From Acidimicrobiales bacterium (GTDB lineage Bacteria > Actinomycetota > Acidimicrobiia > Acidimicrobiales > Iamiaceae), in NCBI GenBank assembly GCA_035630295.1, contig DASQKY010000037.1, positions 1 to 64,000 on the forward strand: DNA of 64,000 nt. Reading direction: 5' to 3'. Below are positions 16,161-26,238 of this stretch, piece by piece. The translations under genes and the position numbers were made by a program. A model generated the notes under the pieces. It was given only the letters and a program-made list of their open reading frames with translations. It was not told the origin of the DNA and did not search any database. How positions within the stretch are numbered: the stretch's first letter is position 1; the number at the start of each line of letters is the position of its first letter.

Positions 16161-17864
16161 TCAGCCGCCCGCCGGCGCCGTGCTGGTGGTGGAGGAGCTG
16201 CTGCTGCTGCTGCTCGAGCTGCTGCTGGAGCTGCTGCTGGAGCTGCTGGAGGTCTCGGGGGTGGTGCTGGCCGTGGTGCTGCTGCTGCTGGGTGGCGGGT
16301 CGGTCTCGGGCGGGGGCTCGGTCTGGGTGGTCGGGGGGGGTCCCATGGACACGATGAGCTGGATGGTGGTGGTCACCTCGACCTCGATGCCGGCCTCGGG
16401 CGACTGGGCGATGACGTTGCCCCGGGGCACGATCTCGTCCTCCTGGTAGGTGATGTCCACGTCGGTGAACCCCTGCTCGGCCAGCGTGGCCTGGGCCAGG
16501 GCCAGGACCTGGCCCTCGACGGCGGGTACGGCCGCCACCTCGGCTGCGGGGGCCCCGCTGGAGAGGATCAGGGCCACGACGGTGCCCTCGTCGTGGGTCG
16601 AGCCCCCCGGCGGGTCCTGGGCGATGACGCCGTCGACGGGGACGGTGGTGCTGGGCTGGCGGGGCCGGGTCAGGTCGACCTCGAAGCCGGCCTCCTCCAG
16701 GGCCTCCCGAGCGCCGGCCAGCGGCTGGCCCACCACGTCGGGCACCTCGACGCCGGAGTCCTCGCCGATGCCGAGGGTGGAGGCGAGGGCGAAGAGCAGG
16801 GCGCCCAGCGCGGCCAGCACGAGCAGGAGCAGGAGGACGTACCAGCCCGTGCGCGAGCGGCGGGCCTGCCCGTAGGTCGCGCCGGAGGTCGGCTCCTCGG
16901 CGTCGGGGCCCACCGGCGGGGGCACCACCGCGGTGGCGCCGGTGGCGGCCACGCCGGCGGCCACCACCCCGGCCGCCGCGCCGCCGGCCGCCGCGGCCAC
17001 CACCGCCCCCTGCGAGGCCCGGACCGGTTGGCCGTCGGTGAAGCGCCGGAGGTCGGCCCGCAGGGCGTCGGCGTCGGGGTAGCGCTCGGCCGGGTCCTTG
17101 GCCAGGAGCTTGAGGGTGATGGCCTCGTAGTCCTCGGGGACGTCGGGGTGGGCGTCCCGGAGCGGCGCCGGCGCCTCCTGGACGTGCTTGTAGGCCACGG
17201 CGATGGGGCTGTCCGCGGTGAACGGCGGCTTCCCGTGGGCCATCTCGTAGAGGACGATGCCGAGGGAGTAGAGGTCGCTGCGCTGGTCGACGTTGTGGCC
17301 CTGGGCCTGCTCGGGGGAGAAGTAGGTGGCCGTGCCCATGACCGAGCCGGTCTGGGTCAGGTTGTCCTCGGCCGAGGCGGTCATGGCCCGGGCGATGCCG
17401 AAGTCGGCCACCTTCACGTGGCCGCCGTTGGTGATCATGATGTTGCCGGGCTTGATGTCGCGGTGGACGACGCCGTTGCGGTGGGCGAAGCCCAGGGCCG
17501 CGGCCACATCGGCGGCGATGCCGGCCGCCGTCTTGGCCGGCGGCGTGCCCTGGGTGCGGAGGATCTCCGACAGGCTGCGCCCGTCGATGAACTCCATGAC
17601 GATGTAGTAGGTGCCGGCCTCCTGGCCCCAGTCGTAGACGCCGACGATGTTGGGGTGGTTCAGGTTGGCGGCGGCCTGCGCCTCCCGGCGGAAGCGGGCC
17701 ACGAAGGCGGGGTCGCCGGCGAACTCGGGGAACAGGACCTTGACCGCCACCGGCCGGGCCAGGAGCAGGTCCTGGGCCAGGAAGACGTCGGCCATGCCAC
17801 CGCGGGCGATGCGGCGCTGGACCTCGTAGCGGCCGTTGTAGGTGGGGTGGTCGTCGTCACTCAT
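16161..17864 (-). CDS. pknB: PASTA-domain Ser/Thr protein kinase PknB
   Basis: A 567-residue Hanks-type kinase. Kinase domain 12-275: glycine loop IARGGMADV, Lys42 (VAVKVLF), HRDIKPGN with Asp136 and Lys138, DFG at 154-156, and activation-loop TGSVMGTATYFSPEQ. A Gly/Ala linker leads to a transmembrane helix at about 341-363, then only two PASTA domains (about 373-436 and 446-508) and a long Pro/Thr/Ser tail ending in a run of about 20 serines. PASTA domains bind muropeptides or lipid II and signal cell-wall state. Mycobacterial PknB has four PASTA units and a neighbouring PknA; neither is the case here. It is last in the fhaB-pstP-rodA-pbpA-pknB operon. Confidence 0.96.
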   Translation of the reverse strand: MSDDDHPTYNGRYEVQRRIARGGMADVFLAQDLLLARPVAVKVLFPEFAGDPAFVARFRREAQAAANLNHPNIVGVYDWGQEAGTYYIVMEFIDGRSLSEILRTQGTPPAKTAAGIAADVAAALGFAHRNGVVHRDIKPGNIMITNGGHVKVADFGIARAMTASAEDNLTQTGSVMGTATYFSPEQAQGHNVDQRSDLYSLGIVLYEMAHGKPPFTADSPIAVAYKHVQEAPAPLRDAHPDVPEDYEAITLKLLAKDPAERYPDADALRADLRRFTDGQPVRASQGAVVAAAAGGAAAGVVAAGVAATGATAVVPPPVGPDAEEPTSGATYGQARRSRTGWYVLLLLLVLAALGALLFALASTLGIGEDSGVEVPDVVGQPLAGAREALEEAGFEVDLTRPRQPSTTVPVDGVIAQDPPGGSTHDEGTVVALILSSGAPAAEVAAVPAVEGQVLALAQATLAEQGFTDVDITYQEDEIVPRGNVIAQSPEAGIEVEVTTTIQLIVSMGPPPTTQTEPPPETDPPPSSSSTTASTTPETSSSSSSSSSSSSSSSSSSSSTTSTAPAGG

Positions 17865-18053
17865 CGGTGGCTCGGCCTGGGGGGGCGGGTCGTTGGCCCG
17901 GTGGGGGTGGCGGGGTGGCGACGGGGTGGCGGGGGTGCGGCGCGGGGAGGCGGGCCCGGGGCGCGCCGAGCCAGACTACGGGGCGGGCCCCCGCTCCCCC
18001 GAGAGGGGGCCGGGGAGGCCCCCCCGGCCGGCGGCGGCCCGGAGGCACGGCCG

Positions 18054-19562
18054 TCACCCGCCGCCCCCGGGGGCCCGGCTGGCCAGGACCGCTTCCATCA
18101 CGGCCCGGGCGATGGGGGCGGCCACCGTCCCGCCGGTCTGCTCGCTGGCGCCCTCCTGGCCCTCCACCAGGACGGCGACAGCGACGGTGGCGGGCTGGCC
18201 GGGGGGACCGGCGAAGCCGATGATCCAGGCGTGGGAGCGGGGCGGGTCGGTGCCCAGCTGTGCGGTGCCGGTCTTGCCCCCGACGTCCATGCCCGGGATC
18301 TGGAGCCCGGTGGCGGTGCCCCCGGGGCCGGCCACCTCCATCATCCCCCGGCGCATCACGTCGGCCGTCTGGGGGTTGATGGCCCGGCGCCACTCCCGCT
18401 CCTCGAAGGTGTCGACCGCCTCGCCCTCCTCGTCCACCACCCGGGCCATCACGTGGGGGACCATCACCGAGCCGCCGTTGGCGATGCCGGCGGCCACCAG
18501 GGCCATCTGCAGGGGGGTGGCGCTGACGTCGCCCTGGCCGATGGCGGCCCGGGCCACGGGCCCGTTGCCCTCGTCGTCGGAGAAGTCGGTGGGGAAGATC
18601 GAGGCCTCGGCGCCGGGCAGGTCGATGGGGGGCGCCGAGTTGAAGCCGAAGGCCTCCGCCCCCGCGGCCTGGGCCGGGCCGCCCAGGTCGGCTCCCATCT
18701 GGGCGAAGCCGGTGTTGCACGACACCCGGAGCAGGTCGAACAGGGCGCCGCCGCAGCTCCCGCCGCCGAAGTTGCGCAGGCCCCGCTCGGTGAAGTCGAT
18801 GTCGAACTCGGTCAGCACCGGGTAGGCGGGGGCGGCCTCGGTGACGGCGCCCCGCTCGACGGCGGTGGATCCGGTGACGACCTTGAAGGTGGAGCCCGGG
18901 AAGAAGATGTCGCGGTAGGCCCGCATGCGCAGGGGGGCGCCGTCGGCCGCGTCGAGGAGGGTCTTGACCTCGAGGTCCCGGGCCGTGCTGGTGGACAGGG
19001 GAGCGGGATCGAAGCTGGGGAAGCTCCACATGGCGTCGATGGCCCCGGTCCGGGGGTCGAGGGCCACCACCGAGCCCCGCCGCTGGCCCAGCATGTCCCG
19101 GGCGATGCGCTGCACGTCGGCCCGCAGGGTGAGCTGCACGTTGCCCACGTTCTCCCGGTCCACGAACAGGTCCGACAGCCGACCGAGGGACAGGTCCGGG
19201 GTGTTGCCGGTGAGCTCGTCGCCGTACTGCCGCTCGACGCCGGTGGTGCCCGCCTGGCGGCTGAAGTAGCCGGTGATGGGCCCGAACAGCTCGCCCTCGG
19301 GGTACTCGCGGCGGTACTTGGCGTCGGTGCGCTCCTCCACCGAGCGGGCCAGGAGCACGCCGTCGGCGGTGGTGATGGTGCCCCGGGGCCGGGCGAAGAG
19401 GCGCTGGGTGGGCCGGGCGTTGTCGGGCCGCTCGTTCAGCCGCTCGGCCCCGAACATCTGCAGGTAGTTGAGCTGGGCGAACAGCACGGCGAAGCACACG
19501 GCCAGGGCCAGGCCCAGGCGCCGGATCTGCCGGTCCATCCCCCCGGCGGTGCGGTCGGCCAT
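18054..19562 (-). CDS. pbpA: penicillin-binding protein 2, class B transpeptidase (PbpA)
   Basis: A 502-residue peptidoglycan transpeptidase with an N-terminal signal anchor (LGLALAVCFAVLFAQLNYLQ, about 16-35). The catalytic domain has serine 224 in GSTFK, the SxN motif at 281-283 (SCN) and KTG at 430-432 (GGKTGTAQ). The long spacing and the N-terminal RGTITTADGVLLARS block match actinobacterial PbpA of septal/elongation complexes. Its ATG shares one base with the TGA of rodA, so the pair is translationally coupled and probably works as a glycosyltransferase-transpeptidase unit. Confidence 0.95.
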   Translation of the reverse strand: MADRTAGGMDRQIRRLGLALAVCFAVLFAQLNYLQMFGAERLNERPDNARPTQRLFARPRGTITTADGVLLARSVEERTDAKYRREYPEGELFGPITGYFSRQAGTTGVERQYGDELTGNTPDLSLGRLSDLFVDRENVGNVQLTLRADVQRIARDMLGQRRGSVVALDPRTGAIDAMWSFPSFDPAPLSTSTARDLEVKTLLDAADGAPLRMRAYRDIFFPGSTFKVVTGSTAVERGAVTEAAPAYPVLTEFDIDFTERGLRNFGGGSCGGALFDLLRVSCNTGFAQMGADLGGPAQAAGAEAFGFNSAPPIDLPGAEASIFPTDFSDDEGNGPVARAAIGQGDVSATPLQMALVAAGIANGGSVMVPHVMARVVDEEGEAVDTFEEREWRRAINPQTADVMRRGMMEVAGPGGTATGLQIPGMDVGGKTGTAQLGTDPPRSHAWIIGFAGPPGQPATVAVAVLVEGQEGASEQTGGTVAAPIARAVMEAVLASRAPGGGG

Positions 19563-20878
19563 CAGGCCCCCACCTCCACCGTGGGCCGGGTGGCCCGGCG
19601 CAGGCGGCGCTGGTTGGCGTCGTCGCTCAGGCGGACCAGCAGGGCCAGCAGCACGTAGTTGGCCAGCAGGGACGACCCGCCGTAGGAGATGAAGGGCAGG
19701 GCCACGCCGGTGAGGGGCAGCACCCGGGTGACGCCGGCCAGGATGATGAAGGCCTGCACCCCGATCAGGGTGGTGAGCCCGGTGGCCAGCAGCTTCTCGA
19801 ACGAGCCCTCGGTCTGGGTGGCGATGCGCAGCCCCGTCCCGATGAGCAGGAGGAAGGCCACCAGCACCGCGGTGCTGCCCAGCAGGCCCAGCTCCTGGCC
19901 GATGATGGCGAAGATGAAGTCGTTCTCGGCCGCCGGCACGTCACCCACGCCCAGGCCGATGCCGGTGCCGGCGATGCCCCCGTCGGCCAGGGCGTAGTTG
20001 CCCTGGAGGATCTGGTAGCCGCCGGGCCCCCGGGGGTTGGCCCACGGGTTCAGCCACGAGTCGACCCGGTTCTGCACGTGGCCGAAGGCCTGCCAGGACA
20101 CCAGGGCGGCGGCGAAGAACAGCCCGAAGCCCACCAGCAGGTAGCCGACCCGGCCGGTCGAGACCCACAGCAGGACGATGAACAGGGTGAAGAACAGCAG
20201 GGCGGTGCCCAGGTCGGTCTCGAAGGTGATGACGACCACGGCCACCCCCCAGGCGGCCAGGACCGGGCCCAGGTGCTTGGGGTCGGGCAGGAAGGGCCGG
20301 CGCCGGGGCCACGAGGCCAGGGCCAGGAGCTCGCGCTTCTCCACCAGGTAGGCGGCGAAGAACACGGCGAGGAGCAGCTTGGCCACCTCGCCGGGTTGGA
20401 AGTTGGCCGGCCCCAGGCCGATCCAGATGCGGGCCCCGCCCGAGGAGTAGCCGAGCACGGGGACGAGGGGGAGGAGGATCAGGCCCACCGCCCCGAACAG
20501 GGCCATGTAGCGGTAGCGCTCCAGGTCGCGGGGGCGGCGGACGAGCACCAGGGTGGCCACGAAGACGGCGATGCCGACCGCCGTCCACAGCGACTGCTGG
20601 GCCGCCAGGTCGTCGCGCAGGCGGGCGATGAAGACGTAGCCGATGCCGTTGAGCAGCATGGCCAGGGGCAGGAGGGTGCCGTCGGCCCCGGGGGCTAGCT
20701 TGCGGATGGCCAGGTGGGCCACGGCGAACAACCCGAGCACCAGGCCCAGGAACGGGCCGATGTCGGCCGGCAGCGAAGCGGTGGTGCCCAGGCTGGCCAG
20801 GGCGTAGGCGCCGCCGATGATGGCGGCCCCCATGAGGAGCAGGGTGAGCTCGGCGTTGCGCCGGAGCCGTTCGATCAC
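19562..20878 (-). CDS. rodA: SEDS-family peptidoglycan glycosyltransferase RodA/FtsW
   Basis: A 438-residue polytopic membrane protein of the SEDS family that polymerises lipid II. Family blocks are GARIWIGLGPANFQPGEVAKL (read in two parts), the loop QNRVDSWLNPWANP, QGNYALADGGIAGTGIG and LPLTGVALPFISYGGSS. The conserved Asp region lies in the FETDLGTALLFF helix. It sits directly upstream of pbpA with a one-base overlap. The start is ATG at 20878, MIERLRRNAEL; the 19-base gap to pstP indicates one transcript. Confidence 0.95.
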   Translation of the reverse strand: MIERLRRNAELTLLLMGAAIIGGAYALASLGTTASLPADIGPFLGLVLGLFAVAHLAIRKLAPGADGTLLPLAMLLNGIGYVFIARLRDDLAAQQSLWTAVGIAVFVATLVLVRRPRDLERYRYMALFGAVGLILLPLVPVLGYSSGGARIWIGLGPANFQPGEVAKLLLAVFFAAYLVEKRELLALASWPRRRPFLPDPKHLGPVLAAWGVAVVVITFETDLGTALLFFTLFIVLLWVSTGRVGYLLVGFGLFFAAALVSWQAFGHVQNRVDSWLNPWANPRGPGGYQILQGNYALADGGIAGTGIGLGVGDVPAAENDFIFAIIGQELGLLGSTAVLVAFLLLIGTGLRIATQTEGSFEKLLATGLTTLIGVQAFIILAGVTRVLPLTGVALPFISYGGSSLLANYVLLALLVRLSDDANQRRLRRATRPTVEVGA

Positions 20879-20897
20879 CAGGTCGTCCGTCCGGCGG

Positions 20898-22463
20898 TCA
20901 CCCGCCGCCGCCGGTGGCCGAGGTGGTCCCTGCGGTGGCGTCGGGGCTCTGGGGCACGGGGCTGGCCGCCGGGTCGGTGGTCGTGGTGCCGTCCCGTTCC
21001 GTGGTGGTGCGCTCGGTGGTGGTCGTCGTGGGCTCGTCCTTCTCGTCCTGGGCCTGGCGGGCCCGGGACGCCCACGTGTTGACCAGGGAGCGGGCGTCGG
21101 CCAGGGAGTCCAGCTCGGGGGTGCGGGCCAGCTCGGCCCGGTCGGCGGCGGTCAGGTCGGCCACCGGGGTGGGCGCCACCTCCTCCTCCGTGGGGTCGAA
21201 CACGATGCCGCCTCCCGGCTTGCCCTGGTAGATCACGACCCGTTGGCCGTCGGCCCGGACGAACCACCCGTCGGAGTCCAGGTAGCGGAGGCCGAAGAAG
21301 GCCCCGGCGGCCAGCAGGGCCAGGACGATCACGGCCACCAGGGCCGTCATGGCCCGGTGTCGTCCACCGACCTGGTCCATGTCCCCGTAGATGTCGTCGG
21401 TGGGGCGCCCGAAGGGCAGGTCCCCGGCTGCGGCGGCCTCCGGGTCGTCCTCCATGGGGAGGGCCGAGGCCCCGGCCACGACGGGCTGCTCGCCCGCCGG
21501 GTCGGGCTCGCCCGGGCCGGGCCCCTCGGGCACCGGAGCCGGCGGCGGCGGGGCGGGCGTGCCGGCCGGGGGGGTGGTGTCGTCGGCCTGGTCCACGACC
21601 ACCGCCGGCATCTCGGTGGTGACCGGCAGCCCGCCGTCGGTGGCCGCCGGCTCGTCCGCGGGCCGGCCCTCGGGGACGGCTCCGGCGGCCCCGGCCCCGG
21701 CCCCGGCTCCGGCCGCGGCCCGCTCGGCCCGGCCGTCGTCGTCGACGACGTCGACCACCACGCAGGTGATGTTGTCCCGCCCGCCGCCGGCGTTGGCCCG
21801 CCGGACCAGCTCGGCGGCCGCCTCGTCCGGGTCGTCGATGGCGCCCAGCACCTCGACCATGGCGTCGGCGTCGACCTCGTTGAACAGGCCGTCGCTGCAC
21901 AGCAGGTAGCGGTCGCCGGCGAACGGCTCGACGCCTCTCCAGTCGACCTCGACCTCGGCGTCGATGCCCAGGGCCCGGGTCAGGATGTTGCGCTGCGGGT
22001 GGACGGCGGCCTCCTCGGCGCTGAGCTGCCCGCCCCGGCGCAGGTCCTCCACCAGGCTGTGGTCCTGGCTGAGCTGCACCAGCTGCCCGTCGCGCAGGAC
22101 GTAGACCCGGGAGTCGCCGACGTTGACCCAGGTCAGCTCCTCGGCCTCGGAGCCCTGCTCGACCAGGGCGATGGCCACCAGCGTGGTGCCCATGCCCCGC
22201 AGCTCGGGGGCCTGGTTGGCGTGGGCGAAGATGCGCCGGTTCGCCTCCTTCACCGCTTCGACCAGCGACGCCGCGGTGGGGGCGGTCACGACGTCCTCCA
22301 GCGTCTCCACGGCGATGGCCGAGGCCACCTCGCCCCCCTGGTGGCCGCCCATGCCGTCGGCCACCGCGAACAGGGACACCTCGTCGGCGATGAGCTTGGA
22401 GTCCTGGTTGTTGGATCGCAGCTGCCCGACGTGGCTGGCCGAGCCGGCCCGGAAGCGGGTCAT
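20898..22463 (-). CDS. pstP: PP2C-family Ser/Thr phosphatase PstP with C-terminal membrane anchor
   Basis: A 521-residue protein. The N-terminal PP2C domain (about 1-235) carries the metal-binding motifs RSNNQDS, VADGMGGHQGGE, VGDSRVYVLRDG and GGGRDNITCVVV. A long acidic Pro/Ala linker, one transmembrane helix (ALVAVIVLALLAAGAFFGL) and a small exported domain with YQGKPGGGIVFDP follow, then a Thr-rich tail. It should dephosphorylate PknB and its targets and reverse the PASTA signal. The frame is open upstream, but ATG 22463 (MTRFRAGSASHVGQLR) is where the fold starts. Confidence 0.95.
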   Translation of the reverse strand: MTRFRAGSASHVGQLRSNNQDSKLIADEVSLFAVADGMGGHQGGEVASAIAVETLEDVVTAPTAASLVEAVKEANRRIFAHANQAPELRGMGTTLVAIALVEQGSEAEELTWVNVGDSRVYVLRDGQLVQLSQDHSLVEDLRRGGQLSAEEAAVHPQRNILTRALGIDAEVEVDWRGVEPFAGDRYLLCSDGLFNEVDADAMVEVLGAIDDPDEAAAELVRRANAGGGRDNITCVVVDVVDDDGRAERAAAGAGAGAGAAGAVPEGRPADEPAATDGGLPVTTEMPAVVVDQADDTTPPAGTPAPPPPAPVPEGPGPGEPDPAGEQPVVAGASALPMEDDPEAAAAGDLPFGRPTDDIYGDMDQVGGRHRAMTALVAVIVLALLAAGAFFGLRYLDSDGWFVRADGQRVVIYQGKPGGGIVFDPTEEEVAPTPVADLTAADRAELARTPELDSLADARSLVNTWASRARQAQDEKDEPTTTTTERTTTERDGTTTTDPAASPVPQSPDATAGTTSATGGGG

Positions 22464-22533
22464 CGGGGCCCCGCCGGGGACGGGGCCCGGGCGGGACGGG
22501 CCCGTCCCCCGGGAGCGGTGGGCGGGGAGGCGG

Positions 22534-23016
<483 letters not shown>

Positions 23017-23138
23017 GTCGCGGGGAGATTACCGGCCGCCCTCCACCCCGGAGCGCCGAGCCCCGGGGCCCCCACCCCGGGCCCCCGGCCGGGGCGCGGC
23101 CCCGGGATCGGGCCAGGGGCCCCGGTAGTCTCCGCCCC

Positions 23139-23795
23139 GTGGGTCTCAAGGGCTTCGAGCGGCGCCTGGAGCAGGCGGTGGAGGGGACGTTCTCCTTCGT
23201 GTTCAAGTCCGGGCTCCGCCCCATCGAGATCGGGCGGCGCCTCACCCGGGAGATGGACATCAACCGCTCCATCGATGTGCGGGGGCGGCCGGTGGTGCCC
23301 AACTCGTTCGCGGTGATGATCAGCGCCGAGGACCACGCCTCCTTCGCCGAGATCGCCGACAGCCTCACCCGGGAGCTGGCCGACGCCGCCCGCGACCACG
23401 CCCGGGCCGAGGGCTACTCGTTCCTCGGCCCGGTGAGCGTCACCCTCGAGGTGGCCGACATCCGCACCGGCACGTGCCGGGTCGAGGCCCACCTGCGGGA
23501 GGGGGCCGGGGGTTCGGGCGCCGGGTCGCTCCTCCTCCCCACCGGCGACCGGATCCCCCTGGGCGAGGAGGTGGTCACCATCGGCCGCCGGGCCGACTCG
23601 ACCATCGTGCTCTCGGACCCCAACGTGAGCCGGAACCACGCCGAGATCCGCCCCGCCGGCACCGGCTGGGTGCTGGTCGACCTGGGTTCCACCAACGGGT
23701 CGCAGGTCAACGGCGTCCGGGTGTCGATCCAGCCCCTCGACGACGGGGCCGAGATCAGCTTCGGCAACACCCGCATCTGGTTCCAGGCCAGCTGA
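23139..23795 (+). CDS. fhaA: DUF3662 + FHA protein FhaA
   Basis: A 218-residue protein: an N-terminal DUF3662 domain (about 1-120, FERRLEQAVEGTFSFVFKSG, RRLTREMD, VVPNSFAV) joined to a C-terminal FHA domain with TIGRRADSTIVL, SRNHAEI and DLGSTNGSQVNG. FhaA in mycobacteria is phosphorylated by PknB and binds the MviN/MurJ flippase complex. The long linker between domains seen in mycobacterial FhaA is nearly absent, so the protein is compact. It starts at GTG 23139 and is divergent from fhaB, with a common 120-base promoter region. Confidence 0.93.
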   Translation: MGLKGFERRLEQAVEGTFSFVFKSGLRPIEIGRRLTREMDINRSIDVRGRPVVPNSFAVMISAEDHASFAEIADSLTRELADAARDHARAEGYSFLGPVSVTLEVADIRTGTCRVEAHLREGAGGSGAGSLLLPTGDRIPLGEEVVTIGRRADSTIVLSDPNVSRNHAEIRPAGTGWVLVDLGSTNGSQVNGVRVSIQPLDDGAEISFGNTRIWFQAS

Positions 23796-23830
23796 GCCGG
23801 CCCCCTGAGGCACCCGGGTCGGGGTCGGTC

Positions 23831-25144
23831 GTGGAGGATGGGTCGGTGCAGCCGTGGGCCCCCCCGTCAGCTCCCGGCGCCGGTCCGCCGGCGGCGCCGG
23901 TGGGCGAGGGGGAGCGGTGGGTGGTGGTCGACGCGCTGCGGGCCGTGGCCCTGCTGGGCATCGTGGTCGTCAACGTGGCCGCCTACCGGACGGGGGTGGG
24001 GCCCAACCTGGCTGCCGCCGGCGGGCCCATCGGCGGGGACGTCGAGCCTCTCACCGTCGGGCTGTCGGCCCTGGCCGAAGGGCGGTTCTACCCCCTGTTC
24101 TCCTTCCTGTTCGGGTGGGGCTTCGCCGTGCAGGACGCCCGCAGCCGGGCCCGGGGGCGCTCTGTGGCCGGGCCGTGGCTCCGGCGCTGCGGGGTGCTGC
24201 TCGCCTTCGGGGTGGCCCACGGGGTGCTGCTGTTCCGGGGCGACATCCTGACCACCTACGCCGTGCTGGGGTTGGCCCTCCTGCTGGTGCGTCGGATCCC
24301 GACCGGGTGGTTGGTGGCGGTGGGCGCGGTCCTGGTGGCGGGGCAGGCGCTGTTCGCCGCCGGCCTGGACGGCCTGGCCACCTTGCTGGTGCGCGAGACG
24401 GCGGAGGGGGAGGCGGACCTCCGGGCCGAGGTGGCGGTCGACTGGGCCGCCACTGCGGCTCGCTATCGGTCGGGGTCGTTCGGGGCCGTGGCCCGCCACC
24501 GGGCCGGCGAGCTGGCCGTGGACCTGCCTCTGGGGCTGCTGTCGGTGGGGGGGACGGTGTTGGGGATGATGGTCCTCGGCGTGGCCGCGGCCCGGGCCGG
24601 CTGGGTCGATCCCCGGCGCTGGCCCCGGTGGTTGCGGTCCGGGGCCGTGCCGTTGTGGCTGGGGGGCCTGGCCCTGTCGGTGCCGGCGGCGTGGGCGCTG
24701 GGCCAGGGCGCGGTGGTGGCCGACAGCGCCCCGCAGGCCGCGGCCAGCCGGCTGGCCTACGCCCTGCTGGGCCCGGCCGTGGCCCTGTTGTGGGCCGCGG
24801 TGGTCGTCCTCGCCGCCGGGACGGGTGTCGGCCGCCGGGCCCGGGACCTGCTGGCCCCCGCCGGGCGCATGTCGCTCACCTTGTACCTGGCCCAGTCGCT
24901 GGTGGCCTCGCTGCTGTTCACGGGCTACGGCCTGGGCCTCGGTGCCGAGGTGGGCATCGGGGCGGCGGTGGCGATCATGGTGGGGGTGTGGGCCCTGCAG
25001 GTGGTGGCGGCTCACCTGTGGTTCCGGGCCTTCACCACGGGGCCGCTGGAGGCCCTGGCCCGGGCGGGGACCTACCTCCGGTGGCCCCGGCTGCGGCGGC
25101 GGGGGGCCCCTTCTCCCTTGGCACCCTCGGACCCCCCCGGCTAG
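23831..25144 (+). CDS. DUF418-family polytopic membrane protein
   Basis: About 437 residues with many hydrophobic segments. The opening VVVDALRAVALLGIVVVNV, FYPLFSFLFGWGFAVQ and the C-terminal AGRMSLTLYLAQSLV plus AHLWFRAFTTGPLEALAR are typical of DUF418 (YeiB-like) proteins, which are related to membrane acyltransferases/transporters of unknown substrate. The start is uncertain, with GTG at 23831 or 23846. It follows fhaA by 35 bases, so co-transcription is likely, but a functional link is not. Confidence 0.85.
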   Translation: MEDGSVQPWAPPSAPGAGPPAAPVGEGERWVVVDALRAVALLGIVVVNVAAYRTGVGPNLAAAGGPIGGDVEPLTVGLSALAEGRFYPLFSFLFGWGFAVQDARSRARGRSVAGPWLRRCGVLLAFGVAHGVLLFRGDILTTYAVLGLALLLVRRIPTGWLVAVGAVLVAGQALFAAGLDGLATLLVRETAEGEADLRAEVAVDWAATAARYRSGSFGAVARHRAGELAVDLPLGLLSVGGTVLGMMVLGVAAARAGWVDPRRWPRWLRSGAVPLWLGGLALSVPAAWALGQGAVVADSAPQAAASRLAYALLGPAVALLWAAVVVLAAGTGVGRRARDLLAPAGRMSLTLYLAQSLVASLLFTGYGLGLGAEVGIGAAVAIMVGVWALQVVAAHLWFRAFTTGPLEALARAGTYLRWPRLRRRGAPSPLAPSDPPG

Positions 25145-25161
25145 GTTCGGGCACTCCACTC

Positions 25162-25248
25162 GGGCGAGTGGCGGAATTGGCAGACGCGCTGGATTCAGGT
25201 TCCAGTGGGTGAAAACCCGTGGGGGTTCAAGTCCCCCCTCGCCCACCA
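25162..25248 (+). tRNA. tRNA-Leu (anticodon CAG)
   Basis: Acceptor stem GGGCGAG pairs with CTCGCCC, followed by A and an encoded CCA. The anticodon stem-loop is CTGGA-TTCAGGT-TCCAG with anticodon CAG, the variable arm is long as in tRNA-Leu, and the T-arm is GGGGGTTCAAGTCCCCC. Confidence 0.96.
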
Positions 25249-25355
25249 CTTCGGAGCGGTCGTCAGGGGCCTCGACCGGGCCCGGCGGGGCTGGCGGTCT
25301 CCCGTCGAGTCCCGCCCGTCGGACCCTCGGGGTGCCGCGGAGGTACGGTCCGGGG

Positions 25356-26198
25356 ATGTTGCTGACGCCTCGGTACGACGGTCCGGCGGTGCTGCGGTTC
25401 ACGGGGCCCATCGGGGACCCGGCCGGGCCGGTGCTGCGACAGCGGCGGCGGCTGGGGGAGACCCTGGGGCGCCTGGACGAGGGGCAGTGGGCGGCCCCCA
25501 GCCGGTGCGACGGGTGGACGGTGCGCGACGTCGTGGCCCACCTGGTGGGCACCGACCAGTTCTGGGTCATCTCGGCCGCCTCCGGCCTGGGCGGCGAGCC
25601 CACCCGGTTCCTGGCCTCCTTCGACCCGGTGGCCACCCCGCCGGCGCTGGTCGACGGCATGGGCGACCCAGGTCCCGCCGAGGTGCTGGCCTCCTACCTG
25701 GAGGGTGTCGAGGCCCTGGCCGCCACCCTCTCCGGCCTCGACGAGCAGCAGTGGTCGCTCCCGGCCGAGGCGCCGCCGGGCCACGTGCCCCTCCACGCCC
25801 TGGCCAGCCACGCCCTGTGGGACGCCTGGATCCACGAGCGCGACATCGTGCTGCCCCTCGGCCTGACCCCGGTCGAGGCGCCCGACGAGGTCCGGGCCTG
25901 CCTCCGCTATGCCGCCGCCCTCGGGCCCGCCTTCCTGGCCACCCGGGGCTCCGAGCGGACCGGCACCCTGCTGGTCGAGGGCACGGACCCGGCCCTCCGG
26001 GTCGTGGTCCGGGCCGGCGCCACCGTCACCGTCGGGGATGAGGAAGCGCCCTCCGACGCCGTGCGCCTGGCCGGGCCCAGCGTCGAGCTGGTCGAGGCCC
26101 TCAGCCTCCGGCGGCCGCTGCCCCAGGACGTCCCCGAGGACGACCGGTGGCTGCTCGACGGCCTGGCCACGGTGTTCGACGTGGTCGCCCCCGGCTGA
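25356..26198 (+). CDS. maleylpyruvate isomerase-like / DinB-fold protein
   Basis: A 280-residue cytoplasmic protein. Its first 160 residues fit the mycothiol-dependent maleylpyruvate isomerase N-terminal (DinB-like four-helix) fold: RRLGETLGRLDEGQW, SRCDGWTVRDVVAHLVGTDQFW and HALASHALWDAWIHERDI. The metal-ligand style histidines are H in VAHLVG, and H.L..H and H.RD later. A C-terminal region with LLVEGTDPALRVVV resembles the SCP-2-like extension of this group. The substrate is unknown. ATG at 25356 fits the family N terminus. Confidence 0.82.
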   Translation: MLLTPRYDGPAVLRFTGPIGDPAGPVLRQRRRLGETLGRLDEGQWAAPSRCDGWTVRDVVAHLVGTDQFWVISAASGLGGEPTRFLASFDPVATPPALVDGMGDPGPAEVLASYLEGVEALAATLSGLDEQQWSLPAEAPPGHVPLHALASHALWDAWIHERDIVLPLGLTPVEAPDEVRACLRYAAALGPAFLATRGSERTGTLLVEGTDPALRVVVRAGATVTVGDEEAPSDAVRLAGPSVELVEALSLRRPLPQDVPEDDRWLLDGLATVFDVVAPG

Positions 26199-26238
26199 CG
26201 ACCTCGGGGCCGGGGCGCGGCCGCGGTTGATCCCTCGC

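Noticed and set aside
16185-16260. Coding repeat of Leu on the plus strand opposite the kinase end
   Set aside because: It is the antisense of the poly-serine tail of PknB.
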